A stretch of 11,476 nucleotides of DNA from Larix sibirica (GCA_004151065.3 NWUY0300105179.1:13567-25042), one strand, 5' to 3'. Shown: positions 1 to 8,815, counted from the first letter of the stretch. A program made the numbers and translations. Notes: generated by a model not told the origin, from the letters alone.

Positions 1-37
1 GGAAGCCACTTGTGACCTCCAGTATTTTTGTTATAAT

Positions 38-260
38 CTATTTCTTAATATTGTATATTTCAGATTTTTTTGCATAGGCTTTTATAGACACTATCCCTCT
101 CCTGAAAATACTGGCTTTCCTTGCTCTGCGAAGAGGTTTTGTAATCATGGACACACCCATTTTTATCTCTTTGAATACCTGAGCTCGTGGCTCCACATCC
201 TTAGACCACCACAACCAGTTATTCCTTTGATATTTTTTATTTCCATTATCTAATGAAATT
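38..260 (-). CDS. Putative 3'-terminal coding exon, unknown protein (partial)
   Basis: Read on the minus strand, 260 to 38 is open for 73 codons and ends in TAG (38-40). The peptide is hydrophilic and basic: an N-terminal part with NNWLWWSKDVEPRAQVFKEI, then a cluster KPLRRARKASIFRRG, and a Lys-rich end (YNIKK). Immediately upstream on the minus strand is a T-rich tract followed by GCTGTAG at 261-267, a good plant 3' splice acceptor, which suggests the last exon of a spliced gene with the rest beyond an intron. No donor or upstream exon is evident in the AT-rich DNA that follows. I do not recognise the family. The plus strand is also open in the same codon register (2-253), but that peptide is Phe/Cys-rich and lacks a start, so I prefer the minus strand. 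A pseudogene fragment is possible. Confidence 0.42.
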
Positions 261-1144
261 CTACAGCTTACAAAAAAAAATTATAATAATAATATTTTTG
301 AAATACAATTTTTTATAATTTTTTAATTTGCTAAAATTATAGTGAATTAAAAAAACATTATCCAAACTTTTTAAATATAAAAATAAAATTTTCAATCAAA
401 CTAAATACTTTCTTTCTTTCTTCTTAGAATAGACCAAACTTTTTAATCTCAAGAGAAGTTAATAATCATCTTCATTAAATGAAATTTAAAATAAACATAA
501 TATTATAATAATAAGAAGAAGTAATAAAATAAGCTATTATAACTTTATTTGAACACATATATTTTATTTAAACTATTTTTTTAACTTTTTTTTAAATTTA
601 AAATTAAAATAAATTGATTTTGATTTTATAAAGAACAATTAGAGCTTATTAAAATAAAAGTTCAAATCCTCAACACTATTCATTACTTTATTTTTGTAAT
701 CAATTTTTTAAATAATTTATTTTTAAATATTAAATAAAAATATAATTGTAATAATATTATGTATTAAGTAAACATAAACATAAGAATATACTTATAAATG
801 AAATATAAATATTTGAAACATACACTTTATAATAATAACTATGATATTTATAATAAATATATATTTACAATAAAAAAATAAATATTAAATTTATATTTTT
901 TATATTTATTTATATATTTAAAATTTGAATTATATACTTATTTTAAATGATTAAAAAAATTTTAAAACATCTATTTTTTAATACAAAATTAAAATTAAAA
1001 TAAATCTACAATAAATTATAAGTTACAAAATTTACAAATCTATAATCTCACTCGAACCACCAAAATAACTTTCACTAATTTTGGAATATTAAAGATCATA
1101 AACCCTTTTTAAAAATATTAATGTTTTATTCCATGCATTTTTAA

Positions 1145-1260
1145 TGCTTATTGCATTGGGATTAAAATATGGATTGTTTAAATGCAATTTTAGCTTTCTA
1201 TATTTTTGAGTGCTTATTGTATTGGGATTAAAATATGAATGGTTTAAAAGCAATTTCAGC
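1145..1260. repeat. 50-bp direct repeat, two copies
   Basis: Copy 1 is at 1145-1194 and copy 2 at 1211-1260, both starting TGCTTATTG. They differ at about five of 50 positions and are separated by 16 bp. This looks like a local duplication of AT-rich DNA; nothing suggests a mobile element. Confidence 0.85.
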
Positions 1261-1303
1261 ATTTGGATTCCAAAAATTATATTTAGATTTTGAAGAAAAA
1301 TAA

Positions 1304-2062
1304 CAAAACCATTTAGTCTTTAAACTCTCTCTTATATTAATTATTTTAAAAATATAATTTAAGTGTAATAATTTATTATATTACAATAACAAAAATATTA
1401 ATAATAATATTTTAGTAATTAAATTAATATATAAATTAATCAAAAAACCATTATAACAATATTTTTTATTAAAATAAATAAAAAAATAAATACATATAAA
1501 TTTATCTATTCATTGTATTGATTTTTTTAGGACATGAGTGGGTTTTGATCACATATGTGTCAAGTGGTCACGAGATCATTTAATACAATCTCTCTATCAC
1601 TACCTCAAGATGCCTCATGTCTCATAAATCCTTTCCCATTGATGAAAAACTCCTCAACTCCTCAGGCTTCACCAATAAATCCAACCCCATTAAACCTATC
1701 TTTATATTTTTAAAATATATATAATTTTATATTTATTTTTTAATATTAATTACATCCAAATATAAAAATAACAAAATCATTAAAACTTTAAACTACCTCC
1801 TATATTAATTATTAATTATGTTTAAAATGATAATTTAATTATAGTCATTTGATATATTATACTACAATAGCAAAGATAATATAATAATACTAAAATGATA
1901 ATTTAATTGTAGTCATCTGATATATTATACTACAATAGCAAAAATAATATAATAATACTTTAAAGATAAATTTAATATTATAAATTATTAAAATAACCAT
2001 TATAATAATAATTTTTATCAAATTAATATAAGAAAATAAACAAACTTAAATCTATCTTTTAC
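1304..2062. repeat. Diverged duplicated AT-rich block
   Basis: A block at about 1304-1507 and one at about 1772-2062 share ordered landmarks: AACAAAA(C/T)CATT, CTTTAAACT, TATATTAATTATT, a TACAATA(A/G)CAAA motif, CCATTATAA, and a final TCTATCTT/TTATCTAT segment. The second block is longer because it contains an additional 68-bp tandem copy. A further segment starting AAACCTATCTTT at about 1697 recurs at about 2048. The similarity is visible by eye, but block ends are approximate. Confidence 0.55.
1823..1958. repeat. 68-bp tandem duplication, two copies
   Basis: Copies at 1823-1890 and 1891-1958 lie head to tail without a gap, each starting TAAAATGATAATTTAATT. They differ at only three positions, all A/G or C/T. 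This is a recent tandem duplication inside an older diverged block repeat. Confidence 0.92.
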
Positions 2063-2211
2063 TTTTTAAAATATATATAATTTTGCATTTATTTTTTTAA
2101 ATACTAATGAAATTAAGATATAAAATTATTATTTTAACAATGAAATTAATAATCACCAGACACATGATATAATTTAATACTGCCGAGTGCCGACCATGTA
2201 GCTCACCATCG

Positions 2212-2220
2212 CTATAAATA
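2212..2220 (+). promoter_or_regulatory. TATA-box-like motif
   Basis: CTATAAATA lies in a locally more GC-balanced context (CATCGCTATAAATATCGC), which makes it stand out from the surrounding random AT. A plant RNA polymerase II start would fall roughly at 2242-2252. No convincing ORF follows on the plus strand. The first notable structure downstream is the foldback at 2601-2868, so a non-coding transcript is the natural hypothesis. TATA motifs are common in AT-rich DNA. Confidence 0.35.
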
Positions 2221-3330
2221 TCGCATTTGCACGTTTGTTCAACCCACTTTTTCAGAAAATCCACTGCAACTGCCCAAAGGAGAAGAAACTGAGCCTTACA
2301 ATTATCTCATCTCATCACCGGATTACATTCTACAATATATCTTTCATATTAGACTGCAATTAGCTGGCTACTCTCGCTACAGCCACGGAAAAACTTATAA
2401 AAAAACGAACAGAGGTTTAGAAACAAAACATATAAGATACCACATACAAAAAACGTTCTATTACAACTCAATAATTGAATACTGAAAGTTATTCTAAAGT
2501 AAGACGGGCAGAGAGATCTCTGAAACCCTAAACCAGTCACATAATCTGTCGTCAACCCACTACTTCAGACTATCTGTTGCAAATAAACCTTATATAACAC
2601 TGCAGCAGAAAGCCATCCAATCTGCAATTCCAGTCTAATTCCGAATCATGTTCAGCCTTGGAAATTGGAATAGAATATTACCAGAAATAAATAGAATCCC
2701 AAAATGATTGAAAGACAGCGACGGATAGCCATGATAACGTTCCATGGAGTTCAGCTGTTGTCTTTCAATCATTTGGAATTCCGTTTCTGAGACTGGTAAT
2801 CTACTCAAAGGCTATAATACTTCAATCGGAATAAAATCGGAATTGCAGATTGTCGCCATTAAGCTGCAAGAATGATTCAACTGGTCAGAATGGCCAGCTG
2901 AGGTTGCAGAGCTGCAGCTATCCACGAGATTGAATCCCTGGGTATGATCGAAACTTCAAGCCTTGATACAATATATAGATGAACTCGAGACGCCTCAACA
3001 ACAGAATTTAAATTAAGAAAAAAGTTTTGTCAGTAGGAACGAGTAGGCCCGTGAGCTTCAGGGTTGGTCGGTTTCCATCTTTCAAGTTGGAAAACAAGAT
3101 CTCAGAATCGTATCCTCATAAATTACTGGAATCAAATTGGTACTTCATGAGTTGGGAACCGATCACTTCCTCAAAACGCCAAACAAATAGCAGAAGAATA
3201 TAGTTTTGGGAAATAAAGATTTTATTAAAAGTTTGGGATCAAATCTTCTTAGTTGTAAACCAGTTAATTAAGAAAGCGCGCTAAGGGGAATTTTCTAGAT
3301 ATCTGATTCTCGTAATTTGATAATGTAAAA
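2221..3330. other. Base-balanced island without a supported ORF
   Basis: Composition changes from the surrounding AT-rich DNA to something like transcribed plant sequence. I find no reading frame on either strand that looks like protein; the 68-codon minus-strand opening at 2349-2555 has no recognisable features. The one structured element is the inverted repeat described separately. It could be a non-coding RNA gene, an old pseudogene or the relic of an insertion. Confidence 0.4.
2601..2868 (+). repeat. Long imperfect foldback; candidate MIRNA-type hairpin
   Basis: The two halves are reverse complements in ordered blocks. Outer to inner: 2601-2606 with 2863-2868 (6 bp), 2619-2631 with 2839-2851 (13 bp perfect), 2638-2644 with 2826-2832 (7 bp), 2654-2659 with 2808-2813 (6 bp), 2677-2684 with 2793-2800 (8 bp), 2702-2717 with 2759-2774 (16 bp perfect), and 2729-2733 with 2743-2747 (5 bp) closing a 9-nt loop. 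The inner part is symmetric: 11 nt on each side separate the 16-bp and 5-bp stems, with G-U pairs. A single hairpin about 230-270 nt long fits a plant primary miRNA made by inverted duplication, or a foldback/MITE-like element. I do not recognise the arm as a known miRNA, and I see no clear target-site duplication. Confidence 0.6.
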
Positions 3331-4101
3331 GGAAGATTGATAGATGTAACAGGGATCAGTCTTTTTTAAATTTAAATTTTTAAATGGAAAATTTAGATAT
3401 AGTTATGTAAAGATTTGATTTTGAGTTTTTAAAATATACTTTTATTGAGAAAAAAATTTATTAAAAAATAATAATAAAAATAATAATAAAAATATTATTT
3501 AACTTGAAATTAAACAATTACAAAACTCGTATATTAAAAAATTAACAGATAAAAAGAATTTATAATATATAGAATTTAAAAATATATATTATTAAGGTGT
3601 GTGTGAGAGTATTTTCATGTGCATTCACTATCATGAGGTAAAACATATTGTCAAAATGAAATAAAAAATGTACAATGATAAATAATTATTTTATTCTTTT
3701 TAATGTAAAATTTTGGGTGTCTTAGAGATTTTTGATGGTGTTGAATTGGTTACTACCATCAAAAACTTCCAGCCAAGTCGGTGAAAAGCCTTCATCCGGG
3801 CTAAATCTCCTTGTGAATGGGTATGCACTTAAAGCCCTCCTTCTCCTTTCCTCCTTGCCTAGGTGAACCTTAAGTTAATATGTTGAGTAAAAAGCTATAA
3901 ATCATCTTTATTTTAAAACTTTTAAACACTTAAAAAGTTATAATCCAATTTGATCATTATACATTCAAATTAAGAAATAGGATATATACACTTTCTTATA
4001 ATATAAGAATCTTAAATATTAGTAAACATAAATATAGGAAACTTTTATTTACTTCTCAATATCTCAATTTTAAAATGAAAATTTTCATGTTAAACCTTTT
4101 C
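3331..4101. other. AT-rich spacer
   Basis: This is mostly AT-rich DNA with AAT-type simple sequence near 3460-3495. A more balanced patch at about 3720-3870 has no recognised gene but contains a perfect small hairpin: TTTTTGATGGT at 3729-3739 pairs with its complement at 3755-3765 around a 15-nt loop. It ends at the left target-site duplication of the LINE copy. Confidence 0.55.
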
Positions 4102-4118
4102 ATTTAGGTAATGTTATT
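4102..4118. repeat. Left target-site duplication of the LINE copy
   Basis: ATTTAGGTAATGTTATT at 4102-4118 recurs as ATTTAAGTAATGTTATT at 6915-6931: 16 of 17 bases match, with one G/A difference. The bases just outside each end do not match. The T run of the element starts immediately after this copy, as expected for target-primed reverse transcription with the element on the minus strand. Confidence 0.85.
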
Positions 4119-4584
4119 TTTTTTATGCAAAAGAAACCATCATTCTATTACAGCAGGCTCAAAAGTACATGTAAAGTCTTTATAATATGTTGGGCGCTTA
4201 AACATCACCCTCTTAGATCTAAATCCCCCTTTCTACTATCAGCATGATCCCTCAACATGAACCAGAGATCAACAACAAAACTATCCTAAACATAACTAGA
4301 AAGGCTTAACCACTTACTGTCAACTATCAAAGTATTACCATTGCTACCCCAATGAACCCAACCAACAATAGACCGGACCCCCATTACAACAAGGATGCCA
4401 AAAGAATAGGTACCACCCCTCAAGAAAACCCAATCACAGAAAACCATAATCAAGCCACAAAGTCGAAAAAGGAACATGCCAAAACAGTAACAAGCCGAGG
4501 CATTAACCAACCGGAACATTACCATGTCGAAACAGCAACGCATAACCAGTAACAAACCTCAAGAGGAAAGGAAGGACAAAGAAA
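4119..4584 (-). other. 3' untranslated region and poly(A) of the LINE copy
   Basis: From the TAA at 4585 to the poly(A) remnant (T8 on the plus strand, 4117-4124) there are about 460 nt. Short ORFs exist on both strands (for example 4352-4552 plus and 4286-4555 minus), but they overlap each other and neither has protein-like features. The run just before the A tract contains GTAATAGAATG, which may act as a weak plant polyadenylation region. Confidence 0.55.
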
Positions 4585-5440
4585 TTATCCCGAAGGACTG
4601 GCCTCATCCTTGATATCCACCACCGGTGGCACAACCTTCGCTGGAACCTTACCACAGAGATTGATCTCTTTTGGATTGTCAACCTTTTTAGGACGAGTCA
4701 AGAAAGAGATCCCCATTTATGCTGCCATAACATCCAGTTTCATGTGAATCCAACTAGTTTCATCTGCATGCTCCCTCCAGCTGCTTCATCCTCTAAGAGC
4801 CCGACAAGATATCCACTCGTGCCTCCAGTGTCTGCACGATGAGAGTCTTCGTAACCTACAGCATTACCACCGCACGATTATACAATGCCATCCGACCCCT
4901 AGTATTGCCAAGGTCTTGAATCCAGTCCACCATCGCAATCGCCTCTGCAGGCAATTCTTTCTCCCCCACCATCTGCCACAGGTTCCCCTCTAACTCCTCC
5001 AAATCACGCTGCACTTCCTGAGGGAATAATCGTCGAAAGAAAATAGCACTAGACGCAGCGCTCCACTGGTCCTGACTAGGGCCAGTCTGAGCCTCGTTGC
5101 CCCTATTAACATTGCTAGGCTCACCATGTGCCCTCCGGCCTCATCTAGCAGGTCTCCCTATTGGAGGCATGTTCACAGCTTCCTTACTATCACAATCCAC
5201 CCAACAATTAAACACCAAAAAACTCAAAACAACACAAGCTTTTCCAGAACTATGCCCAAGATGGCTTAATCCATCCCTGGTAACAGAATTTAAAGGATTG
5301 CCACCCCTATCATCCATTAAGACTGCCATAATGATCTGAACTCTGTAATAATTCTCCTCGTCCTTATCCCTCGTCATATCCACAAAACCCTAATCAGCGT
5401 CACCCAATCTAAACGTGAGAAGTCGATCTTCCATTAACAT
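4585..5440 (-). pseudogene. Degraded unknown ORF downstream of the LINE RNase H
   Basis: A minus-strand frame opens with an ATG at 5438-5440 (another at 5432-5434, MEDRLL) and can be followed to a TAA at 4585-4587, about 285 codons. It is broken by TAG 5390-5392, TGA 5141-5143, TAG 4856-4858 and TAG 4793-4795, then a one-base frameshift between about 4805 and 4756, and TAA 4717-4719. Between the breaks it reads like protein: RDKDEENYYRVQIIM, a basic patch near 5145-5130, an amphipathic acidic stretch (FPQEVQRDLEELEGN), DWIQDLGNTRGRMALYNRA, a coiled-coil-like TLEARVDILS, and a charged C-terminus (DIKDEASPSG). The family is not recognised; the coiled-coil part is reminiscent of retrotransposon Gag N-termini, but weakly. 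It lies inside the LINE target duplications, 3' of RNase H. Confidence 0.5.
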
Positions 5441-5704
5441 TGAGCACGCTCCATATCTCTTAACATAAGTAACACAGACGATGAATAGTATACGGATGAA
5501 CGGATAGTGACGTTGTTTTTAAGATTTATGGTATACCACCTGTCAATTATACACCGAAAAGAGAACCTGCTGTTACAGACCATCGCCTCTCTACGTAGTA
5601 ATGCGGCCAGTTGTAGGTCCCTTAGCCCCTCTGTCACTATCAGCAATCTGCATGCACTTGATGCAGCACGTGCTCGAAGGAATTTCAAGGGCCACACCTT
5701 CCCA

Positions 5705-6914
5705 TTATTCACCTTGCTGACTGGCGCCTTGATTGGCCAGTACATCCGCCAAACTATTGGCACTTCTCCGAACATGTTGGAAGGTTACGGAGTTCAGAGA
5801 CGTAATGATTTATCCTAGACAAGTCAGACGCCATGCCAGCCTCCATGAAGGTGCCAGTTTAGCTGCACGAGTCCCATTACAAAGATTAGTCATGAGCGGG
5901 ATAAGCATTGTAGAGTCCCCCTCCACGATTAAACAAGTTAAGCCACGTCAAACCGCCATGCACAGACCCTGCAACATTGCTTCGCACTCGGCCACATTGT
6001 TAGTCTCACGGCCCAAATACCCATAGTAGCTATATAGAACCTTGCCCTGGTCATCGCGCAGAACACCACCATACCCAGCAATACCCGGGTTTCCTTTCGA
6101 CGCCCCATCAAAATTCAACTTGAGCCACCCCGATAATGGCGAAGACCATACCACCAGACTATCAGGAGAATTACAACGAGGGTGAAGGCTTCCGACATAG
6201 CAAGGGATATCCTTGATGCCCCGGGTATGTAGAATGCTTAACTCATTAACCAAGATGTTCATATAATGTTCAGTCCACACAGTTAATTGAAGAGTCTCAG
6301 TGATTCCATGCTAGATATTATCCCAGACAGTCTTGCAGGTATGTTGTTTTCCTGTGAATATATGGTTATTGCGTTCTTTCCACACTTCCCATAGGAGAAA
6401 ACCAGGGAAAAGTTGTCAAACCCGATTCAAAATTCTTCCTTGGAAGGGATCTTTCCTCCACCGTTTAATCGTTTCTCCAGGGTTAGTCTTAACTCTGTCA
6501 GACAAGCGAAAGATCCTCGCTCCTACATCCCATAAGGTTGAAGAGAAGCTGCATCCATCCAAGAGATGAGCTATCGTTTCACCCTGAATTCCACATAGGA
6601 CACAAAAAGAAGGTCCCTCAAAACCCCTCTTCACGATATTATCCGATGTGAGAATTCTGCCTTTCAAAACCAACCAAAGGAATAGAGTAATTTTAGGCCA
6701 AATTTTGGCTTCCCATAGACGCTTCCAGGTACGACCCACCGTTAGATCCACTAGGAGGGTCTGCAGAGAGTAGGCTTCCTTAATAGTAAATATGCCTTTA
6801 GGGTGGTACCCCCACCTTAGTATATCCATGCCCCTCTAAGTTTTTATTTGCCAGTGCATCAATAGATCATGGATTTGCCTCCCTATCTCCTCCCCATACT
6901 CCTCCCATAGTTGA
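5705..6914 (-). pseudogene. LINE ORF2 C-terminal remnant: RT zinc-binding region plus RNase H
   Basis: A single minus-strand frame runs from the 5' truncation to TAA 5705-5707 without frameshift. The zinc-binding region (6530-6727) shows IWPKITLFLW, RILTSDNIVKRG, then C-x2-C and H-x4-C (CVLC...HLLDGC) and a closing LW. A linker with FLLWEVWKERNNHIF follows. RNase H (about 6130-5726) shows LNFDGASKGNPG, NNVAECEAM, VEGDS and HVRRSANSLADVLANQG. All four acidic positions are present: D 6107-6109, E 5987-5989, D 5915-5917, D 5744-5746. In an intact element this domain would degrade the RNA strand of the RNA-cDNA hybrid. Premature stops are TAG 6836-6838, TGA 6416-6418, TAG 6311-6313, TGA 5948-5950 and TAA 5810-5812. 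The final TAA may be the natural end. The catalytic RT domain is missing. Confidence 0.9.
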
Positions 6915-6931
6915 ATTTAAGTAATGTTATT
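6915..6931. repeat. Right target-site duplication of the LINE copy
   Basis: ATTTAAGTAATGTTATT at 6915-6931 partners the copy at 4102-4118 with one mismatch. AT-rich host DNA resumes immediately after it, and the LINE reading frame begins just before it (the first LINE codon is about 6911-6913). Confidence 0.85.
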
Positions 6932-6979
6932 GGTAATCAAAGAAATATCATTAATAGACTCCATGAAATATCAATATAA

Positions 6980-7540
6980 GCATGTAAATATCAAATAATC
7001 TTATTGTTAATGTTCATTATTTACTAAACTAGTTTTTGGACACGATGTATTATGTACTAACTAGTAAAATGTCCAATTTAAATCAAAATTTTGTTTTATT
7101 AATTTTTTGAGTTTAAGTATAGTGGGTTTACTTATTAAAAACACTTTGTGTGTTATCACAATGTAATGCCTAGTAGAATGTCCAATTTTTACTCAAAATT
7201 TTGTTTTTTTAATTTTTTTTTAGTTAAAGTATAGTGTGTTTCATTATTAAAAACACTTTTTTTTTTAAGAAAAGTCCTTTCAAATTTAAAAAAAATGAAA
7301 GTTTTTCATTTAAATAACAATGATGTTGATAATTAAAAAAAAATCATTATCAATAACCACACATGTAAATATCAACACAAATTTGAAATAAACATATTAT
7401 TATTATTGTCTTATTACTTATTAAACATCATAAACATGTAAATTTATTATTATTAATATTTTATATATTATTATCTAATACACTAGTTTTCGTGGAATTA
7501 AACGTGATAATCACCGTACTGCCCAGTAGAATGCATCTTT
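6980..7540. repeat. Diverged direct block repeat, about 455 bp apart
   Basis: A block at about 6980-7080 recurs at about 7435-7540. Shared landmarks in order are CATGTAAAT, an AT tract ending near CTA(A/T), ACTAGTTTT, and AGTA(A/G)AATG. The second block is closer to the tandem copy at 7148-7180 in its TAATGCCTAGTAGAATG / TACTGCCCAGTAGAATG part, so duplications are nested. Confidence 0.5.
7061..7260. repeat. About 110-bp tandem repeat, two diverged copies
   Basis: CTAGTAAAATGTCCAATTT at 7061 recurs as CTAGTAGAATGTCCAATTT at 7170. Each is followed by TCAAAATTTTGTTTT, a T-rich stretch, AAGTATAGTG(G/T)GTTT and ATTAAAAACACTTT (ends at 7147 and 7259). Copies differ by substitutions and small indels in T runs. 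Confidence 0.8.
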
Positions 7541-8336
7541 CAGACAACCGACCAATCAACTATACGGAAAAGGGTGATAACTCCATCTCATCCGACAATT
7601 ATGAATATTATAAGCGAACTGTAAATGGAAGTTATTGTTGGGACATGAAAGTTTGAAACATTGACTGAGAACATAATAATTCTTCGAAAATAGTTGAAGT
7701 ATAGAGCATCCAACCAAAAGCTGCAAGAGGTAGCAGCCATTGTCTCTTTTCTTCTTTAGAATTTGTCCATAAATATAAAAGTAGTATCTGGTTGGCATGC
7801 ACGTGATGTTAGCTCCGCACTGATTTCTGGGTTGAAGCGCCCAAAGGTTAATATATTTGCACCGATATCGATATTCTGATTCTGTTTATGTACCCTCGTC
7901 GCGAAAATATTTATTAAATTGTTCATTTAAGCTTACACTTCTATACATGATTTTTCGCAGAGCATAATCTATTCTGTAGAGGTAAGTTCCTGTAACTCAC
8001 TTGTTACGGTAATTGGTAGCCCAATACATGAACATAGAGGACAACAAGAATATTGTTATCTGATCAAATATGTTTAATTAAGCGAAGCGAGTAATTCCAT
8101 AAAGATACGGTTAGATTTTGTGCCTTTCACAATTTTAAAGATTAATCTTTTCTTTAAAAAAAAAAGCCAAATAGCCGGCCACCTGTGAAAAAATGTGAAA
8201 CGCATCAACTTTCATTCCTGCGTAAATTATTAATGCTTTGATAGAGACATTCCTTAAATAATTCCATGTTAGTATAATTTAATTAGGTCAAATGTTTCTG
8301 TAAGACCACGAGTAAAATGAAATTGATAAGACATTA

Positions 8337-8720
8337 GAAGCCATCCATATAAACCAATAACCACCGACATGAAAAGGCATCCATATCAGACAACACCTAC
8401 GAAGACATTACAACCACCGTTGTCCTTGAAAAGCCATCCATATAAACCAACAATCAACAATCTATGGTGACTATGAAGTCATTACAAGAAGACAATGAGA
8501 TTAAAAAACCCATATGAACTATCAACAAGCAATGCATGTTAAAGAGTAACAGTAAACCTAAGACATTTCATTACTAAGCTAAAAGAGTTTTCATTATATT
8601 TCAGATTGAAAAGGCATCTCTATCAACCACCAAACTATAAAAATAATACAAAGACATTACACCAACTAAAAGGGCTTTAAATAATGTACGCAATTCATAT
8701 AAACCATCAAACATACAAAT
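8337..8720. repeat. Degenerate interspersed repeats with CATCCATATAAACCA core
   Basis: AGCCATCCATATAAACCAA occurs at 8339 and 8431 (92 bp apart). Weaker versions begin near 8374 (AAGGCATCCATATCAGAC), 8503 (AACCCATATGAACTATCAAC), 8609 (AAAGGCATCTCTATCAACCA) and 8693 (TTCATATAAACCATCAA). GAAGACATTACA, GAAGTCATTACA and AAAGACATTACA follow three of them at similar distance. I take these as old tandem copies of a 60-100 bp unit. Confidence 0.5.
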
Positions 8721-8815
8721 GATCAACAAATATTGCATACCAAAGAAAAACGTTAATGTTAGAATATGTCGAGTATGTTACACTAAATTTTAAGTAGTCC
8801 AAGTGGAGGTTGCCT

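Larger units (their letters stand above)
266..2160. other. AT-rich gene-free spacer
   Basis: This stretch is almost entirely A and T, with homopolymer runs and stops in every frame. I see no gene in it. It includes a short TTTC microsatellite at about 409-425, the direct and tandem repeats listed separately, and a more balanced patch at about 1530-1690 with no recognisable content. It could be the intron of the left-edge gene or plain intergenic DNA. Confidence 0.7.
4119..6914 (-). mobile_element. 5'-truncated plant LINE (non-LTR retrotransposon) relic
   Basis: The element lies on the minus strand between 17-bp target duplications. At its 3' end (left) it has a short poly(A), seen as T8 at 4117-4124. 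Reading from 6914 downward it contains the end of the reverse-transcriptase ORF (zinc-binding region, then RNase H), a second degraded ORF (5440-4585) and an untranslated tail. The endonuclease and catalytic RT domains are absent, so the copy is 5'-truncated, the usual outcome of LINE insertion. The segment is visibly less AT-rich than both flanks. Many premature stops and one frameshift show that it is long dead. RNase H downstream of the zinc-binding region is the normal order in plant L1-clade elements. Confidence 0.85.
6932..8336. other. AT-rich spacer, no supported gene
   Basis: No reading frame here looks like protein on either strand. Diverged direct repeats occupy 6980-7540 (separate entries). 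From about 7550 to 8330 the base composition is milder but I see no gene, RNA or element; the 80-codon minus-strand opening at 7556-7798 has no recognisable feature. Confidence 0.5.

Noticed and set aside
2-253. Plus-strand opening at the left edge
   Set aside because: It is the antisense register of the putative minus-strand exon, lacks a start and is rich in Phe and Cys.
2349-2555. Minus-strand ORF of 68 codons
   Set aside because: Short, Phe/Cys/Leu-rich, with no motif or partner exon.
4286-4555. Opposing ORFs in the LINE 3' UTR (minus 89 codons, plus 66 codons)
   Set aside because: They occupy the same bases on opposite strands and neither has protein-like features.
5434-5775. Minus-strand ORF of 113 codons
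   Set aside because: It is out of frame with both the RNase H remnant and the downstream degraded ORF, overlaps both, and has no recognisable motif.
5507-5818. Plus-strand ORF of 103 codons, and the overlapping one at 5733-6026
   Set aside because: Both are antisense to the LINE RNase H region, which has clear motifs on the minus strand.
6333-6569. Plus-strand ORF of 78 codons
   Set aside because: Antisense to the linker and zinc-binding region of the LINE ORF.
7774-7805. TATAAAAG followed by a CACGTG (G-box) motif
   Set aside because: Short motifs in AT-rich DNA with no transcript-like sequence or ORF downstream; the G-box is also on the wrong side of the TATA motif for a plus-strand promoter.
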